DNA of 64,000 nt from JANPLD01 sp964445765 (GTDB lineage: Bacteria; Pseudomonadota; Alphaproteobacteria; Rickettsiales; UBA8987), in the NCBI GenBank assembly GCA_964445765.1, contig CAYULD010000001.1, positions 558,001 to 622,000 on the forward strand, in the 5' to 3' direction. Shown here one piece after another: positions 1-8,245 of this stretch. Position 1 is the stretch's first letter; every line of letters begins with the position of its first letter. The translations under genes were made by a program, and so were the position numbers. The notes below the pieces were generated by a model. It was not told where the DNA came from. It did not search any database and was given only the letters and a program-made list of their open reading frames with translations.

Positions 1-8
1 CGTAAAAA

Positions 9-890
9 TTATTTTTTTAACCCTGAAAGTAAGTTCTTAAATTCATCTTCTTTCGTATTGATATTTATCAGTTTTGTTGAAAATTTATAAGAAATTTTTT
101 TAAGCAATTCTTGCTTGTGATTGAAATTTTTGAGGTAATTTTTCATACCCTTTTTATCGCTTGTGTTGAGAATATAACTTCTAAAACCGTATTTTAGAAC
201 AATTTTACCTACATCAGGAATGTAAAAATCACTATCATCTATTATATTAATGAAAACTTTTTGAGTTTTAGCACCAAGTAAAAATATATTTTTTTCAAAT
301 ACTTCACTGATATTTCTAAAGTCAGATATTAAAAATAAAATATCTGGTTTTATGCCCATTCTTCTAAGGTTAAAAACTGCACCTTCAATGGAGTAACTTT
401 GATCAAAATTATCTTTACTACATAAAATTTTTAACGCGCGATAAATATTAAATTTATGAGAAGATGGCTTAAGATAAGTAAATCTATTTTGCTGATTGCC
501 AAAAATATAAAAACCAACTTTATCTTTTTTATTATTAGCAACAAAACTTAAAATAGCTGCAACTCTAGCGGCAACAATATTCTTAAAAGTTCCCCTAGTG
601 CCGAAATTCATATAATCATTTTTATCAATCGCAATAACTACATTTCTTTGCTTTTCTTCAGTGAATAACTTTAGATATAAATCATCAAGTTTAGCAGAAA
701 CCCGCCAATCTATTTTGCGAATATCATCACCAATATTATAATTTCTTACCTCTTCAAATTCCATCCCCTGCCCTTTGAAACTTGAATTATAAGCCCCTGA
801 AAAATTATATGGCTTATTTTTTGAGCCAAATTTTATAAATTTTGCAAGCCCTTCAAGTTTTATAAGCTGTTTGAAATTTGGATATAACAC
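9..890 (-). CDS. DUF58 family protein (vWA-like), MoxR partner
   Basis: A 293-residue DUF58 protein. Residues 40-65 hold the family hallmark, a GMEFEEVR stretch followed by GDDIRKIDWRVSAK. The MoxR-type ATPase gene lies 17 nt upstream on the same strand, the usual MoxR/DUF58 pairing; such pairs are thought to act in assembly or maturation of envelope or metal-dependent complexes. The vWA metal site (normally DxSxS followed by M.FGT) is degenerate here: it reads IDKNDYMNFGT, so the two serines are missing and metal binding may be lost. The start is a GTG; no ATG lies in frame before residue 43, which is already inside the conserved region. No signal peptide or clear membrane span is seen. The family is secure, the exact role unknown. 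Confidence 0.85.
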   Translation of the reverse strand: MLYPNFKQLIKLEGLAKFIKFGSKNKPYNFSGAYNSSFKGQGMEFEEVRNYNIGDDIRKIDWRVSAKLDDLYLKLFTEEKQRNVVIAIDKNDYMNFGTRGTFKNIVAARVAAILSFVANNKKDKVGFYIFGNQQNRFTYLKPSSHKFNIYRALKILCSKDNFDQSYSIEGAVFNLRRMGIKPDILFLISDFRNISEVFEKNIFLLGAKTQKVFINIIDDSDFYIPDVGKIVLKYGFRSYILNTSDKKGMKNYLKNFNHKQELLKKISYKFSTKLININTKEDEFKNLLSGLKK

Positions 891-907
891 ATCTTAAAAA
901 TTTAGGT

Positions 908-1861
908 TTAAGCAACTGCAACCACTTGTAAAACTCTATCAATTATATCATCATTAGAGATATTATCGGCCTCAGCCTCAAAACTTGGAAGAATTCTATG
1001 TCTCAAAACTTCATATGCAACCGCTTGCACATGATGGGGGGCAACAAATTCACTACCTTCAATATAGGCAAACGCTTTAGCACATTTCATTAACGCTATA
1101 GATGCACGAGGTGAAGCCCCAAACCTAATGAGATTTGCTAAATCTGCTGAAAAATCCGCAGGGTTTCTAGTGCAAGAAACTAATGCAACGATATATTTTT
1201 CAATTTTAGCATCAACGAAAATTTCATTTGCTAAGGCTCTAGCTTCAAGAATTTCAGGGATTGTAGTAACTGCATTTGCTTTGCTAAATTTTACTTCCGC
1301 ATTTTTGCTGTTGGTTGCAAGGCGGAGGATTTCTAACTCTTCAGAAGCTGTTGGATAGGTAATAACTGCCTTCATTAAAAATCTATCAAGCTGGGCTTCT
1401 GGCAGGCTGTATGTTCCTTCTTGATCAATCGGGTTTTGTGTGGCAACGACCATAAATAAATCAGGCAGTTTTCTAGTTTCTAAACCAACTGTAATTTGCC
1501 CTTCCCCCATTGCCTCAAGTAATGCAGATTGGACTTTTGCAGGTGCACGATTGATTTCATCAGCTAAGATAATATTGTTAAAAATTGGCCCTGCACAAAA
1601 CTCAAAAGAATTTCTTTCTTTGATATAAATATCAGAGCCAGTAATGTCAGAAGGTAATAAATCAGGGGTGAATTGTATCCTCTTAAAATTAGAAGTTATC
1701 GCCTCCGCAAGATATTTTGAAGCGGTTGTTTTAGCAAGCCCCGGCATACCTTCTATCAATAAATGTCCGCCCGCAAGCAAGCAAACCAACATATTATCAA
1801 TAAGGCTTTTTTGCCCTATTATTCTAGTTTCTAGGTATTTTCTAACTTTATCTAGCTTCAT
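908..1861 (-). CDS. MoxR family AAA+ ATPase
   Basis: A 317-residue AAA+ ATPase of the MoxR/RavA class. It shows Walker A GMPGLAKT near residue 38, Walker B ILADEINRAP near 98, the AKVQSALLEAMGEGQITVG stretch, sensor 1 VVATQNP and an arginine-finger region LPEAQLDRF. It is the first gene of a two-gene unit with the DUF58 protein. MoxR proteins act as chaperone-like ATPases for a vWA-domain partner; the substrate here cannot be told. The gene is divergent from putA, with only about 78 nt between the two start codons, so the promoters must overlap. Length and motifs are normal for the family. Confidence 0.93.
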   Translation of the reverse strand: MKLDKVRKYLETRIIGQKSLIDNMLVCLLAGGHLLIEGMPGLAKTTASKYLAEAITSNFKRIQFTPDLLPSDITGSDIYIKERNSFEFCAGPIFNNIILADEINRAPAKVQSALLEAMGEGQITVGLETRKLPDLFMVVATQNPIDQEGTYSLPEAQLDRFLMKAVITYPTASEELEILRLATNSKNAEVKFSKANAVTTIPEILEARALANEIFVDAKIEKYIVALVSCTRNPADFSADLANLIRFGASPRASIALMKCAKAFAYIEGSEFVAPHHVQAVAYEVLRHRILPSFEAEADNISNDDIIDRVLQVVAVA

Positions 1862-1939
1862 TTGCTTTTAATTTATTTTATTTTCAATAGATTTATACCA
1901 ATAGATAAAAATTTTGCAAAAAAATTAATTATTGTTTTT

Positions 1940-4900
1940 ATGCACCCACAAATTCTTGAAATTTCAAAATTTGCCTTCGCAGATGAAGATGAAATAATTT
2001 CAAATTACTTAAATCACGCCAAATTTTATAAAATAAATCAGTCTAATATTTTTGAAAGGGCGAAAATATTTGTTGAAAATATTAGGGAAAATCTATATGG
2101 CTTCTCAATTGAAAACTTCCTTAAAGAATTTTCACTTGATACTTATGAAGGGGTTGCAATCCTCTGCTTGGCAGAGGCTCTGCTTAGAATTCCAGATAGT
2201 AAAAATGCTGATGAATTAATCAAAGATAAAATTCTAAAAGGTAATTGGAAGAAGCATCTTAAAAAAGATTCTGACTTAATGTTAAATATTTCCTCTTTCG
2301 CATTTTTACTAAGTGAGGAAGTTCTTTCACCAAGTAAAGTTGAAAATAAATTAGTCAGAAAACTAAATAATTTTTTAGAAAAAACCAGTGAGCCAATCAT
2401 TCGTGAGGCTCTTAAAAAAGCCGTTGAGCTATTAGGCGGCAAATTTGTTATTGGCAATAATATTGATAAAGCCCTCAAAAAAGCTGAAGATTTATCAAAA
2501 GAAAATTATAATTTTTCATTTGATATGCTGGGGGAAGGTGCAAGAACAAAAAGCCAAGCCGAAATATATTTTAATAATTACCTAAATGGCACTAAAAATT
2601 TGATAGCAAAATGGCAGGGCAAATTATCAGAAAACATCTTCAAAAACCCTAATATTTCTATAAAAATTTCTGCATTACACCCAAAATATGAATTACTAAA
2701 ATTTGAAAAAATAAAAGAAGATTTACTTCAAAAAATTTTACAAATTGCGGTTTTATGTAAAGAAAATAATCTCTGGCTTTCCATTGATGCTGAGGAATCT
2801 TGGCGTTTAGAAGTCTCACTTTTACTATATCTTGAGCTGATAAACCACCCTGCCCTTGCAAATTATAACGGGCTTGGTTTTGTGGTGCAGGCTTATGGAA
2901 AACGCGCCTTAAAAACTATAAAATTCTTAAATAATATTGCAGAAAAGAAAAATATAATAATCCCCATAAGGCTTGTAAAAGGTGCTTATTGGGATAGTGA
3001 AATTAAATATTCCCAAGTTAATGGCTTAGAAAATTACCCCGTATTTACAAGAAAATCTCATACAGATTTATCCTATTTAGTTTGTGCGGAAGAATTAATT
3101 AAATCAAAAAATATTTATCCGCAATTTGCAACTCATAGTGCTTATTCAGTTTCAGCGATTATTGAGCTTGTTAAACATCACAAAACCGAAAGGTTTGAAT
3201 TTCAAAAATTATTTGGAATGGGTGATGAATTATATAATCAAATTATTTCAAGCTACCAATGCAGAATTTACGCTCCGGTTGGATCGTATGAAGATTTATT
3301 ACCATATTTAATCAGAAGAATTTTAGAAAATGGGGCAAATAATAGTTTCATTTCTCTAGTTGCAAATAATGAAAAATCACTTGATGAAATTCTTAAATCT
3401 CCGATTGAGAAAATTGAAACAAAAAAATATACAGGAAAATTTATTCCATTGCCACAAACACTTTATAACCCTAGAAAAAACTCATCTGGCTATTGCTTTG
3501 GTAATATTATTCACACTGAAAAATTAAAATCATTTCTTGAAGCAAAAGCCGTAAATATTTTGCAGGCAAAATCTTTAATTGCTAATGAAGAAATTTCTGA
3601 AAAAACATTAAATAATGTTGATAAAGCCATTAATTTTGCAGTTCAAAATAAAAATATTTGGCAAAATTTCAGCGTTGATGAAAGATGCGATTTAATTGAA
3701 AGGCTTGCAAATCTTATTGAAGAAAATATTTCTGAAATATTTAATATTTTAGTTTTTGAAGCGAAAAAAACTGCAAAAGATAGTATAAATGAAATTCGCG
3801 AAGCAGTTGATTTTCTTAGGTTTTACGCTAGTGAAGCCCGCAACAATTTTATTGAAACTAAAACTAGATCATATACTGGGGAGGTTACCATTACAAATTA
3901 TCGTGCTAAAGGAATTTTTGTTTGTATCAGCCCTTGGAATTTCCCTTTGGCAATATTTTTAGGGCAGATTTCCGCTTGTTTAGTAGCTGGAAATCAAGTT
4001 ATTGCAAAACCTGCGGAGCAAACTGAAAAAATTGCTTACTATATCTGCAAACTAGCTTTGCAAGCTGGCATTCCAAATTTTGCATTACAATTAATTTTGG
4101 GTAAAGGCAGGGAAATTGGCTCAAAACTTACCTCCTTAACTGAAATTTCTGGTGTGGTATTTACAGGCTCAACTGAAACTGCAAGAATTATTAATCAAAA
4201 TCTTTCCGCTAGAAATTCATCAATTGCAACTTTTGTGGCAGAAACAGGCGGGCAAAATGCAATGATAGTTGATAGCACAATCTTACTTGAAAAAACCCTT
4301 GATGATATTATTGAAAGTGCCTTCCATTCTGCTGGGCAAAGATGTTCCGCACTTCGTGTTTGTTACCTTCAGGAAGAAATATATGATAAAATGAAAGGGC
4401 TTTTATCTGAAACAATTATTGAGCTTGAAGTTAATAATCCGCAAGAATTTTCCACAGAAATTCCGCCGATTATTGATGAAAAAGCCAAAGAAAATTTAGT
4501 GCAACACATCAAAAATCATAAGAAAAATTATATTGATAATTATCCAAATGAATGTTTTTTAAGGCCTGAAATTATTGAAATAAATTCTATTAACGAGCTT
4601 CAAAAAGAGAATTTTGGGGCAATATTACATATTATAAAATTCAAAAAAGAAGATACTGATAAAATTATTTCTGAGATAAACAATACTGGATACGGCCTTA
4701 CATTCGGCATTCAAAGCCGTATTCAAGATTATATAAAATATGTTTGTTCAAAAATTAAAGCGGGAAATATTTATATTAATAGAAGTATGATTGGTGCAGT
4801 GGTTGAAACCCACCCTTTTGGCGGTTCTGGGCTTTCTGGCACAGGGCCAAAGGCTGGCGGCGTTAATTACATAAAACGCTTTGCGGAAGAATATACCATC

Positions 4901-4948
4901 ACCGAAAACAATGCTGCCATTGGCGGAAATTTAGAATTATTGAAATAG
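1940..4948 (+). CDS. putA: Bifunctional proline dehydrogenase / P5C dehydrogenase PutA
   Basis: PutA oxidises proline to glutamate in two steps: an FAD proline dehydrogenase feeding the quinone pool and an NAD-dependent pyrroline-5-carboxylate dehydrogenase. The proline dehydrogenase barrel spans about residues 60-460 (DMLGEGART near 195, then LVKGAYWD). The aldehyde dehydrogenase domain spans about 500-990, with FVAETGGQNA holding the general-base Glu near 767 and SAGQRCSALR holding the catalytic Cys near 802. The ATG at 1940 is chosen because upstream in-frame codons start from TTG and add a non-conserved stretch. At about 1003 residues it is a short PutA with no N-terminal ribbon-helix-helix DNA-binding domain, so it should not repress its own gene. 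It is one of the few plus-strand genes here. Confidence 0.95.
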   Translation: MHPQILEISKFAFADEDEIISNYLNHAKFYKINQSNIFERAKIFVENIRENLYGFSIENFLKEFSLDTYEGVAILCLAEALLRIPDSKNADELIKDKILKGNWKKHLKKDSDLMLNISSFAFLLSEEVLSPSKVENKLVRKLNNFLEKTSEPIIREALKKAVELLGGKFVIGNNIDKALKKAEDLSKENYNFSFDMLGEGARTKSQAEIYFNNYLNGTKNLIAKWQGKLSENIFKNPNISIKISALHPKYELLKFEKIKEDLLQKILQIAVLCKENNLWLSIDAEESWRLEVSLLLYLELINHPALANYNGLGFVVQAYGKRALKTIKFLNNIAEKKNIIIPIRLVKGAYWDSEIKYSQVNGLENYPVFTRKSHTDLSYLVCAEELIKSKNIYPQFATHSAYSVSAIIELVKHHKTERFEFQKLFGMGDELYNQIISSYQCRIYAPVGSYEDLLPYLIRRILENGANNSFISLVANNEKSLDEILKSPIEKIETKKYTGKFIPLPQTLYNPRKNSSGYCFGNIIHTEKLKSFLEAKAVNILQAKSLIANEEISEKTLNNVDKAINFAVQNKNIWQNFSVDERCDLIERLANLIEENISEIFNILVFEAKKTAKDSINEIREAVDFLRFYASEARNNFIETKTRSYTGEVTITNYRAKGIFVCISPWNFPLAIFLGQISACLVAGNQVIAKPAEQTEKIAYYICKLALQAGIPNFALQLILGKGREIGSKLTSLTEISGVVFTGSTETARIINQNLSARNSSIATFVAETGGQNAMIVDSTILLEKTLDDIIESAFHSAGQRCSALRVCYLQEEIYDKMKGLLSETIIELEVNNPQEFSTEIPPIIDEKAKENLVQHIKNHKKNYIDNYPNECFLRPEIIEINSINELQKENFGAILHIIKFKKEDTDKIISEINNTGYGLTFGIQSRIQDYIKYVCSKIKAGNIYINRSMIGAVVETHPFGGSGLSGTGPKAGGVNYIKRFAEEYTITENNAAIGGNLELLK

Positions 4949-4960
4949 ACTTTTATATAA

Positions 4961-5512
4961 TTATAAAACATCAAGCCTTAGGCTTGATTTTGTGTTAGGT
5001 AAAATTTCTTGCTCACGCAGATAAACTTTTTTTAGCTCTGTAATATTTATTCCTATTTTATCTCTAATTTCAGATAATTTTGCTTTGTTATATTTTTCAA
5101 AAGGAAATTCATAAATCTTTTCAACTTTTGATTTTTTGCCATATTCCAAACCTAAATCATAAGCCTTCATATGCCTACGAGAAAAACGATATTTTTTTGG
5201 ATATAAATACATTGAAGCGGTTTTGAAAATAAACTCCTCATATTTTTTAATATCTTTGGAAGTTCCCATTGTGAAGCCAATTACAAAGGCTTCATCTTGT
5301 GGTAATAAACCTCTGCCTAAAACTATGTGAATACAATCATGTCGCTCAAGATTTACAGCACCTTTTAACGCCAGTGGTGATTTTGGATTTTCAAATAATT
5401 TAACAATTTTACTTATATCCTCTGGGCTATTTGCAGGCAGAGTTTTTCTAACTTCTTCAAGTGTTTTATCACCATTATCTAGCTTTGGGTTCCAATCTCT
5501 ATAGCTTATCAT
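4961..5512 (-). CDS. COQ4-like (ubiquinone biosynthesis) family protein
   Basis: A 183-residue protein carrying HDCIHIVLGRG followed by LLPQDE, which fits the HDxxHx11E metal-binding signature of the COQ4 family near residues 75-92. In eukaryotes COQ4 supports coenzyme Q assembly; bacterial homologues occur in alphaproteobacteria. No signal peptide is present. The gene converges on putA, and its last nine codons are formed by the putA terminator hairpin. Its upstream side abuts a heptamer-repeat tract. Assignment rests mainly on the single metal motif, so other alpha-helical metal-binding families remain possible. Confidence 0.6.
   Translation of the reverse strand: MISYRDWNPKLDNGDKTLEEVRKTLPANSPEDISKIVKLFENPKSPLALKGAVNLERHDCIHIVLGRGLLPQDEAFVIGFTMGTSKDIKKYEEFIFKTASMYLYPKKYRFSRRHMKAYDLGLEYGKKSKVEKIYEFPFEKYNKAKLSEIRDKIGINITELKKVYLREQEILPNTKSSLRLDVL
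4970..4988. terminator. Hairpin between convergent putA and COQ4-like gene
   Basis: ATCAAGCCT-T-AGGCTTGAT is a perfect 9-bp inverted repeat followed by TTTTG on the plus side. It lies 22 nt after the putA stop and can end putA transcription. Its sequence also encodes the last residues of the minus-strand COQ4-like protein, so terminator and coding region overlap. Confidence 0.6.
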
Positions 5513-5520
5513 ATATGTCA

Positions 5521-5593
5521 GGGGTTAGTTATTAGGGGTTGGGGGTTTGGATTAAATGACGCAAGTGGTTAGTGGCACTAACCCCTAACCAAT
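5521..5593. repeat. Degenerate heptamer array at end of ABC ATPase gene
   Basis: The tract starts GGGGTTAGTTATTAGGGG and returns as CACTAACCCCTAACC, so it is both a 7-nt-phased degenerate array and an inverted repeat. The TAG stop of the ABC ATPase (CTA at 5578-5580 on the plus strand) and its last few codons lie inside it. Confidence 0.7.
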
Positions 5594-6501
5594 GTTCTAA
5601 AAATATCTTCTAAGTTAGATTCCTCAGTTTTTATATCTTTTATTTCTAAACCTAATTGATGAATTTGATTAATTATTTTTTCTAATTCCAACTCACTTTT
5701 TTGATAAGTAATAGAAATTGCATTACCATTATTTGTAATCTCAAAACCTTCTGGAAGTGAAGAATTTTCAACTTTATTAGCTAAATAAAAAATTATTTTT
5801 TTTACACCCAATTTTTCTTTTAGATTTTTGGTTGTGTCATTTGCAATAATTTCACCTTTATTAATCACCGCAATTTTATCGCAGAGTTGCTCTGCCTCTT
5901 CAAGATAATGCGTGGTTAATAAAATTGTTGTGCCTTCTTTGTTTAGTTTGCGAACATATTCCCAAAGCTGGCTTCTAAGTTCAACATCAACGCCGGCGGT
6001 TGGCTCATCTAAAATAATTATTGGTGGGTTATGAACTAACGCTTTTGCAATTAAAAGCCTTCTTTTCATACCGCCTGAAAGCCTGCGAGGGTTGAAATCT
6101 TTTTTATCTTCAAGTGATAATGCTTTTAGAATTTCATCAGTTCTTCTATTTCCTTTGCGAATTCCATAATATCCAGCGTAATATTCTAGCGTATCATAAA
6201 CATTAAAAAAAGGGTCAATAACCACTTCTTGTGGCACTATACCTAAATTAGCACGAAGTTTTTCAGGCTCTTTATCAAGGTCAATATTATTAACAAAAAC
6301 CTTGCCAGAGGTTTTATTAACAAGACCCGCAATAATATTTATTAGCGTTGATTTGCCAGCACCATTAGGGCCAAGCAGACCAAAAATCTGCCCCTTTTCA
6401 ATGTTTAATGAAATATTTTTTAAGGCTTCCTTTCTCTCCTTAGAGAATTTAGAAGTATAAGTTTTTCTTAAATCTGAAATTGATATTGCAAAATTATTCA
6501 T
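5578..6501 (-). CDS. ABC transporter ATP-binding protein (CcmA/YadG-like exporter class)
   Basis: A 307-residue ABC ATPase: Walker A GPNGAGKST near residue 43, signature LSGGMKRRLLIAKAL near 143, Walker B IIILDEPTAGVD and the H-loop LTTHYLEEAE. The order and the 80-residue C-terminal extension (about 225-305) match ATPases of YadG/CcmA-type exporters. The permease is not adjacent, so the substrate is unknown. The start codon overlaps the stop of the upstream BrnA-like gene by 4 nt (ATGA), implying translational coupling. The last residues (LVRG) and the TAG stop come from the heptamer array, so the original C-terminus may have been replaced by repeat sequence. Confidence 0.9.
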   Translation of the reverse strand: MNNFAISISDLRKTYTSKFSKERKEALKNISLNIEKGQIFGLLGPNGAGKSTLINIIAGLVNKTSGKVFVNNIDLDKEPEKLRANLGIVPQEVVIDPFFNVYDTLEYYAGYYGIRKGNRRTDEILKALSLEDKKDFNPRRLSGGMKRRLLIAKALVHNPPIIILDEPTAGVDVELRSQLWEYVRKLNKEGTTILLTTHYLEEAEQLCDKIAVINKGEIIANDTTKNLKEKLGVKKIIFYLANKVENSSLPEGFEITNNGNAISITYQKSELELEKIINQIHQLGLEIKDIKTEESNLEDIFRTLVRG

Positions 6502-6731
6502 ACTTCATTTTTTCTAACAAAAGATTGCAATAAATTTCTAATCATAGCTTGATATGAAACATTATATTTTTGGGCTTGCTCCTTAAAAAACTCTAAAGTT
6601 TTTTTATCAAGATTAAGGGTTACCTTTTCTTTCTTTTCTATAAGTGCAAGCTCTTCAGGGCTTGGTAAAAAATCTTTAACCCTTTTGCCAAGAAATAATT
6701 TTTCATTAGTATATTTTATTTTCTTTTTCAT
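6498..6731 (-). CDS. BrnA/CopG-like antitoxin
   Basis: A 77-residue protein with the C-terminal ribbon-helix-helix type segment VTLNLDKKTLEFFKEQAQ followed by YNVSYQAMIRNLLQSFV, typical of BrnA antitoxins, which neutralise BrnT and repress the operon. The start at 6731 (ATGAAAAAG) is preferred because it is preceded by a GA-rich ribosome-binding site and sits over the end of the BrnT-like frame, as in brnTA operons. The upstream toxin gene is internally deleted, so this is probably an orphan antitoxin. Its stop overlaps the ABC ATPase start by 4 nt, so it may now control that gene. Confidence 0.75.
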   Translation of the reverse strand: MKKKIKYTNEKLFLGKRVKDFLPSPEELALIEKKEKVTLNLDKKTLEFFKEQAQKYNVSYQAMIRNLLQSFVRKNEV

Positions 6732-6852
6732 AAATTTTCTTTCCCTCTCTCCAAAAACCAGCACCAAAAATTCTAATTTTTTTGCCCCTATAAGTAAAAC
6801 GAACAGTTATAATATCGTTATTTATATTTTTAGATTTATCCCACTCAAACAT
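6706..6852 (-). pseudogene. BrnT-like toxin with internal deletion
   Basis: A 48-codon frame starts MFEWDKSKN, like the BrnT N-terminus (FEWDxxKN), then jumps directly to VRFTYRGKKIRIFGAGF and a basic WREGKKIYE tail, matching the BrnT end (R-x-R-I-I-S-A-R...RR). BrnT toxins are normally about 90 residues; roughly 40 central residues, including most of the toxin fold, are absent. The frame is open and has a plausible promoter, so it may be expressed as a micro-protein, but ribonuclease activity is unlikely. It overlaps the antitoxin start by 26 nt. Confidence 0.6.
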
Positions 6853-6861
6853 AAATGCTAT

Positions 6862-6889
6862 ATTATATAAAATTACATACTTTTTGCAA
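6862..6889 (-). promoter_or_regulatory. Putative promoter of the brnT-remnant/brnA/ABC operon
   Basis: On the minus strand TTGCAA (6884-6889), a 16-nt spacer and TATAAT (6862-6867) lie just before the ATG at 6852. The predicted transcript would have a very short leader. BrnA proteins generally bind their own promoter; no operator was identified. Confidence 0.45.
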
Positions 6890-6905
6890 TATAATTATAC
6901 ATACT

Positions 6906-8243
6906 TTATTCTAAAAGATAATTATAAGTTCTAAAATATTCATCTATGGCAGAAACTATTGAAGAAACAACTTTTTGTTTATGTTGAGCGGTTGCAAGCA
7001 ACCTTTCTTCGTAAATATTGCTCATATAACCAAGTTCCAGTAATACTGATGGTATATCCGCACCTGTAAGCACCGCAAGGCTTGCCTCCCTATTAGATTT
7101 TGGCAGAGGTTTTGCTTTTTTACCCAAATTTTTTGCTAGAATTTTTGAAAGCTCATCTGAAATATCTTTCGTTTCGTTTTGTGAAATAAATATTAACGCC
7201 TCTTTCACATCCCTTGATTTTCCTTTCAGTGGAACACCCCTTATAATTTCTTCATATTCAGATTTTTCTAGAAGTTTTCTTGCTTCTCTTTCAGCCCTAT
7301 CTTTTGAGATTGTATAAATTGAAAAGCCCCTTACTTCTTTATTAGGGTTAGAATCTGCGTGAATAGAGATAAGAATATCCCCACCACTTCTGCGAGCAAT
7401 TTTTACCCTGTCAGGAAGTGGCACAAAATTATCATTATCTCTAGTCATTTTTACAATAAACTTTCCGGTTTTATTAAGCTCATCTCTTAATGCACGGCTA
7501 TAGGCTAATACGATATTCTTTTCTTTATTTCCGAGCTTTCCAATGGCGCCGGGGTCTTTACCACCATGACCGGGATCAATCACAACCACTGCCTTCCTAG
7601 TTTTTTTAATTACTGGCTTAGTTGGAAGTGCTGAAAGGGTTATTCTATCTGCAATTTGAGGGGTAATAATTTTTTGTGGTGTAATTTTCGCAGGCGGAGT
7701 TGCAGTAATATTTTGCTGAATAATATCTGGCTTTGCTTGCTTAATATTTGAAAAACTTTCAAGCGGAACATTATGTTTGTTAATAATATCAAATACGGTT
7801 TTTCCTTCTGGATTTGAATTATTACTTATGCTTTCTTGCTGAATTTGAATATTAGTTTTTGGCTTTACTCTATCAATAATTTCCTCAGTTTTTTTGACAT
7901 AATTTTGAACTCTAATTTGAGCTTTTTCTTCAACTTGTCTGTAAATTGGAAGCAAACTTGTAGGAGCAGGCAAGGATAATTTTTTTAACGCATCACTATT
8001 TATAGTTGGAGCCTTATAAACTTCCTGCTTTTTTGGCAAAACCTCTTTCACCAGAGATTTTGGAGGGTTTTTCTGAGGTTTAATTTTCTTTATAATTTTT
8101 GTTTCAACCCCTGTTTTACCAACCTCAAAAGGTGCTTTATCTTTATAGCTTTGAGTTTGTGATTGAGGCTTATTTTCTGAGGCAGAAATATAGCCAAAAT
8201 TAAAAATTATAAATAAACAAAATATTTTTAATAATAATTTCAT
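6906..8243 (-). CDS. amiC: N-acetylmuramoyl-L-alanine amidase (AmiC/Amidase_3 type)
   Basis: A 445-residue exported zinc amidase that cleaves the peptide stem from MurNAc during cell separation. Residues 1-22 form a signal peptide (KLLLKIFCLFIIFNFGYISA). Residues 23-215 are a low-complexity Lys/Pro/Gln linker with no recognisable AMIN domain. The catalytic domain starts near 217: DPGHGG near 223 (first zinc His), the following Glu in GNKEKNI, SIHADS (second zinc His) and VLLELGYMSN with the catalytic Glu. The gene starts 2 nt after the dxs stop, so the two are co-transcribed. The long disordered linker may let the enzyme reach the wall layer. Confidence 0.92.
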   Translation of the reverse strand: MKLLLKIFCLFIIFNFGYISASENKPQSQTQSYKDKAPFEVGKTGVETKIIKKIKPQKNPPKSLVKEVLPKKQEVYKAPTINSDALKKLSLPAPTSLLPIYRQVEEKAQIRVQNYVKKTEEIIDRVKPKTNIQIQQESISNNSNPEGKTVFDIINKHNVPLESFSNIKQAKPDIIQQNITATPPAKITPQKIITPQIADRITLSALPTKPVIKKTRKAVVVIDPGHGGKDPGAIGKLGNKEKNIVLAYSRALRDELNKTGKFIVKMTRDNDNFVPLPDRVKIARRSGGDILISIHADSNPNKEVRGFSIYTISKDRAEREARKLLEKSEYEEIIRGVPLKGKSRDVKEALIFISQNETKDISDELSKILAKNLGKKAKPLPKSNREASLAVLTGADIPSVLLELGYMSNIYEERLLATAQHKQKVVSSIVSAIDEYFRTYNYLLE

Positions 8244-8245
8244 AA

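Noticed and set aside
4970..4988. Small RNA at the putA terminator
   Set aside because: A simple hairpin with a T run is explained as a terminator; no promoter for a separate RNA.
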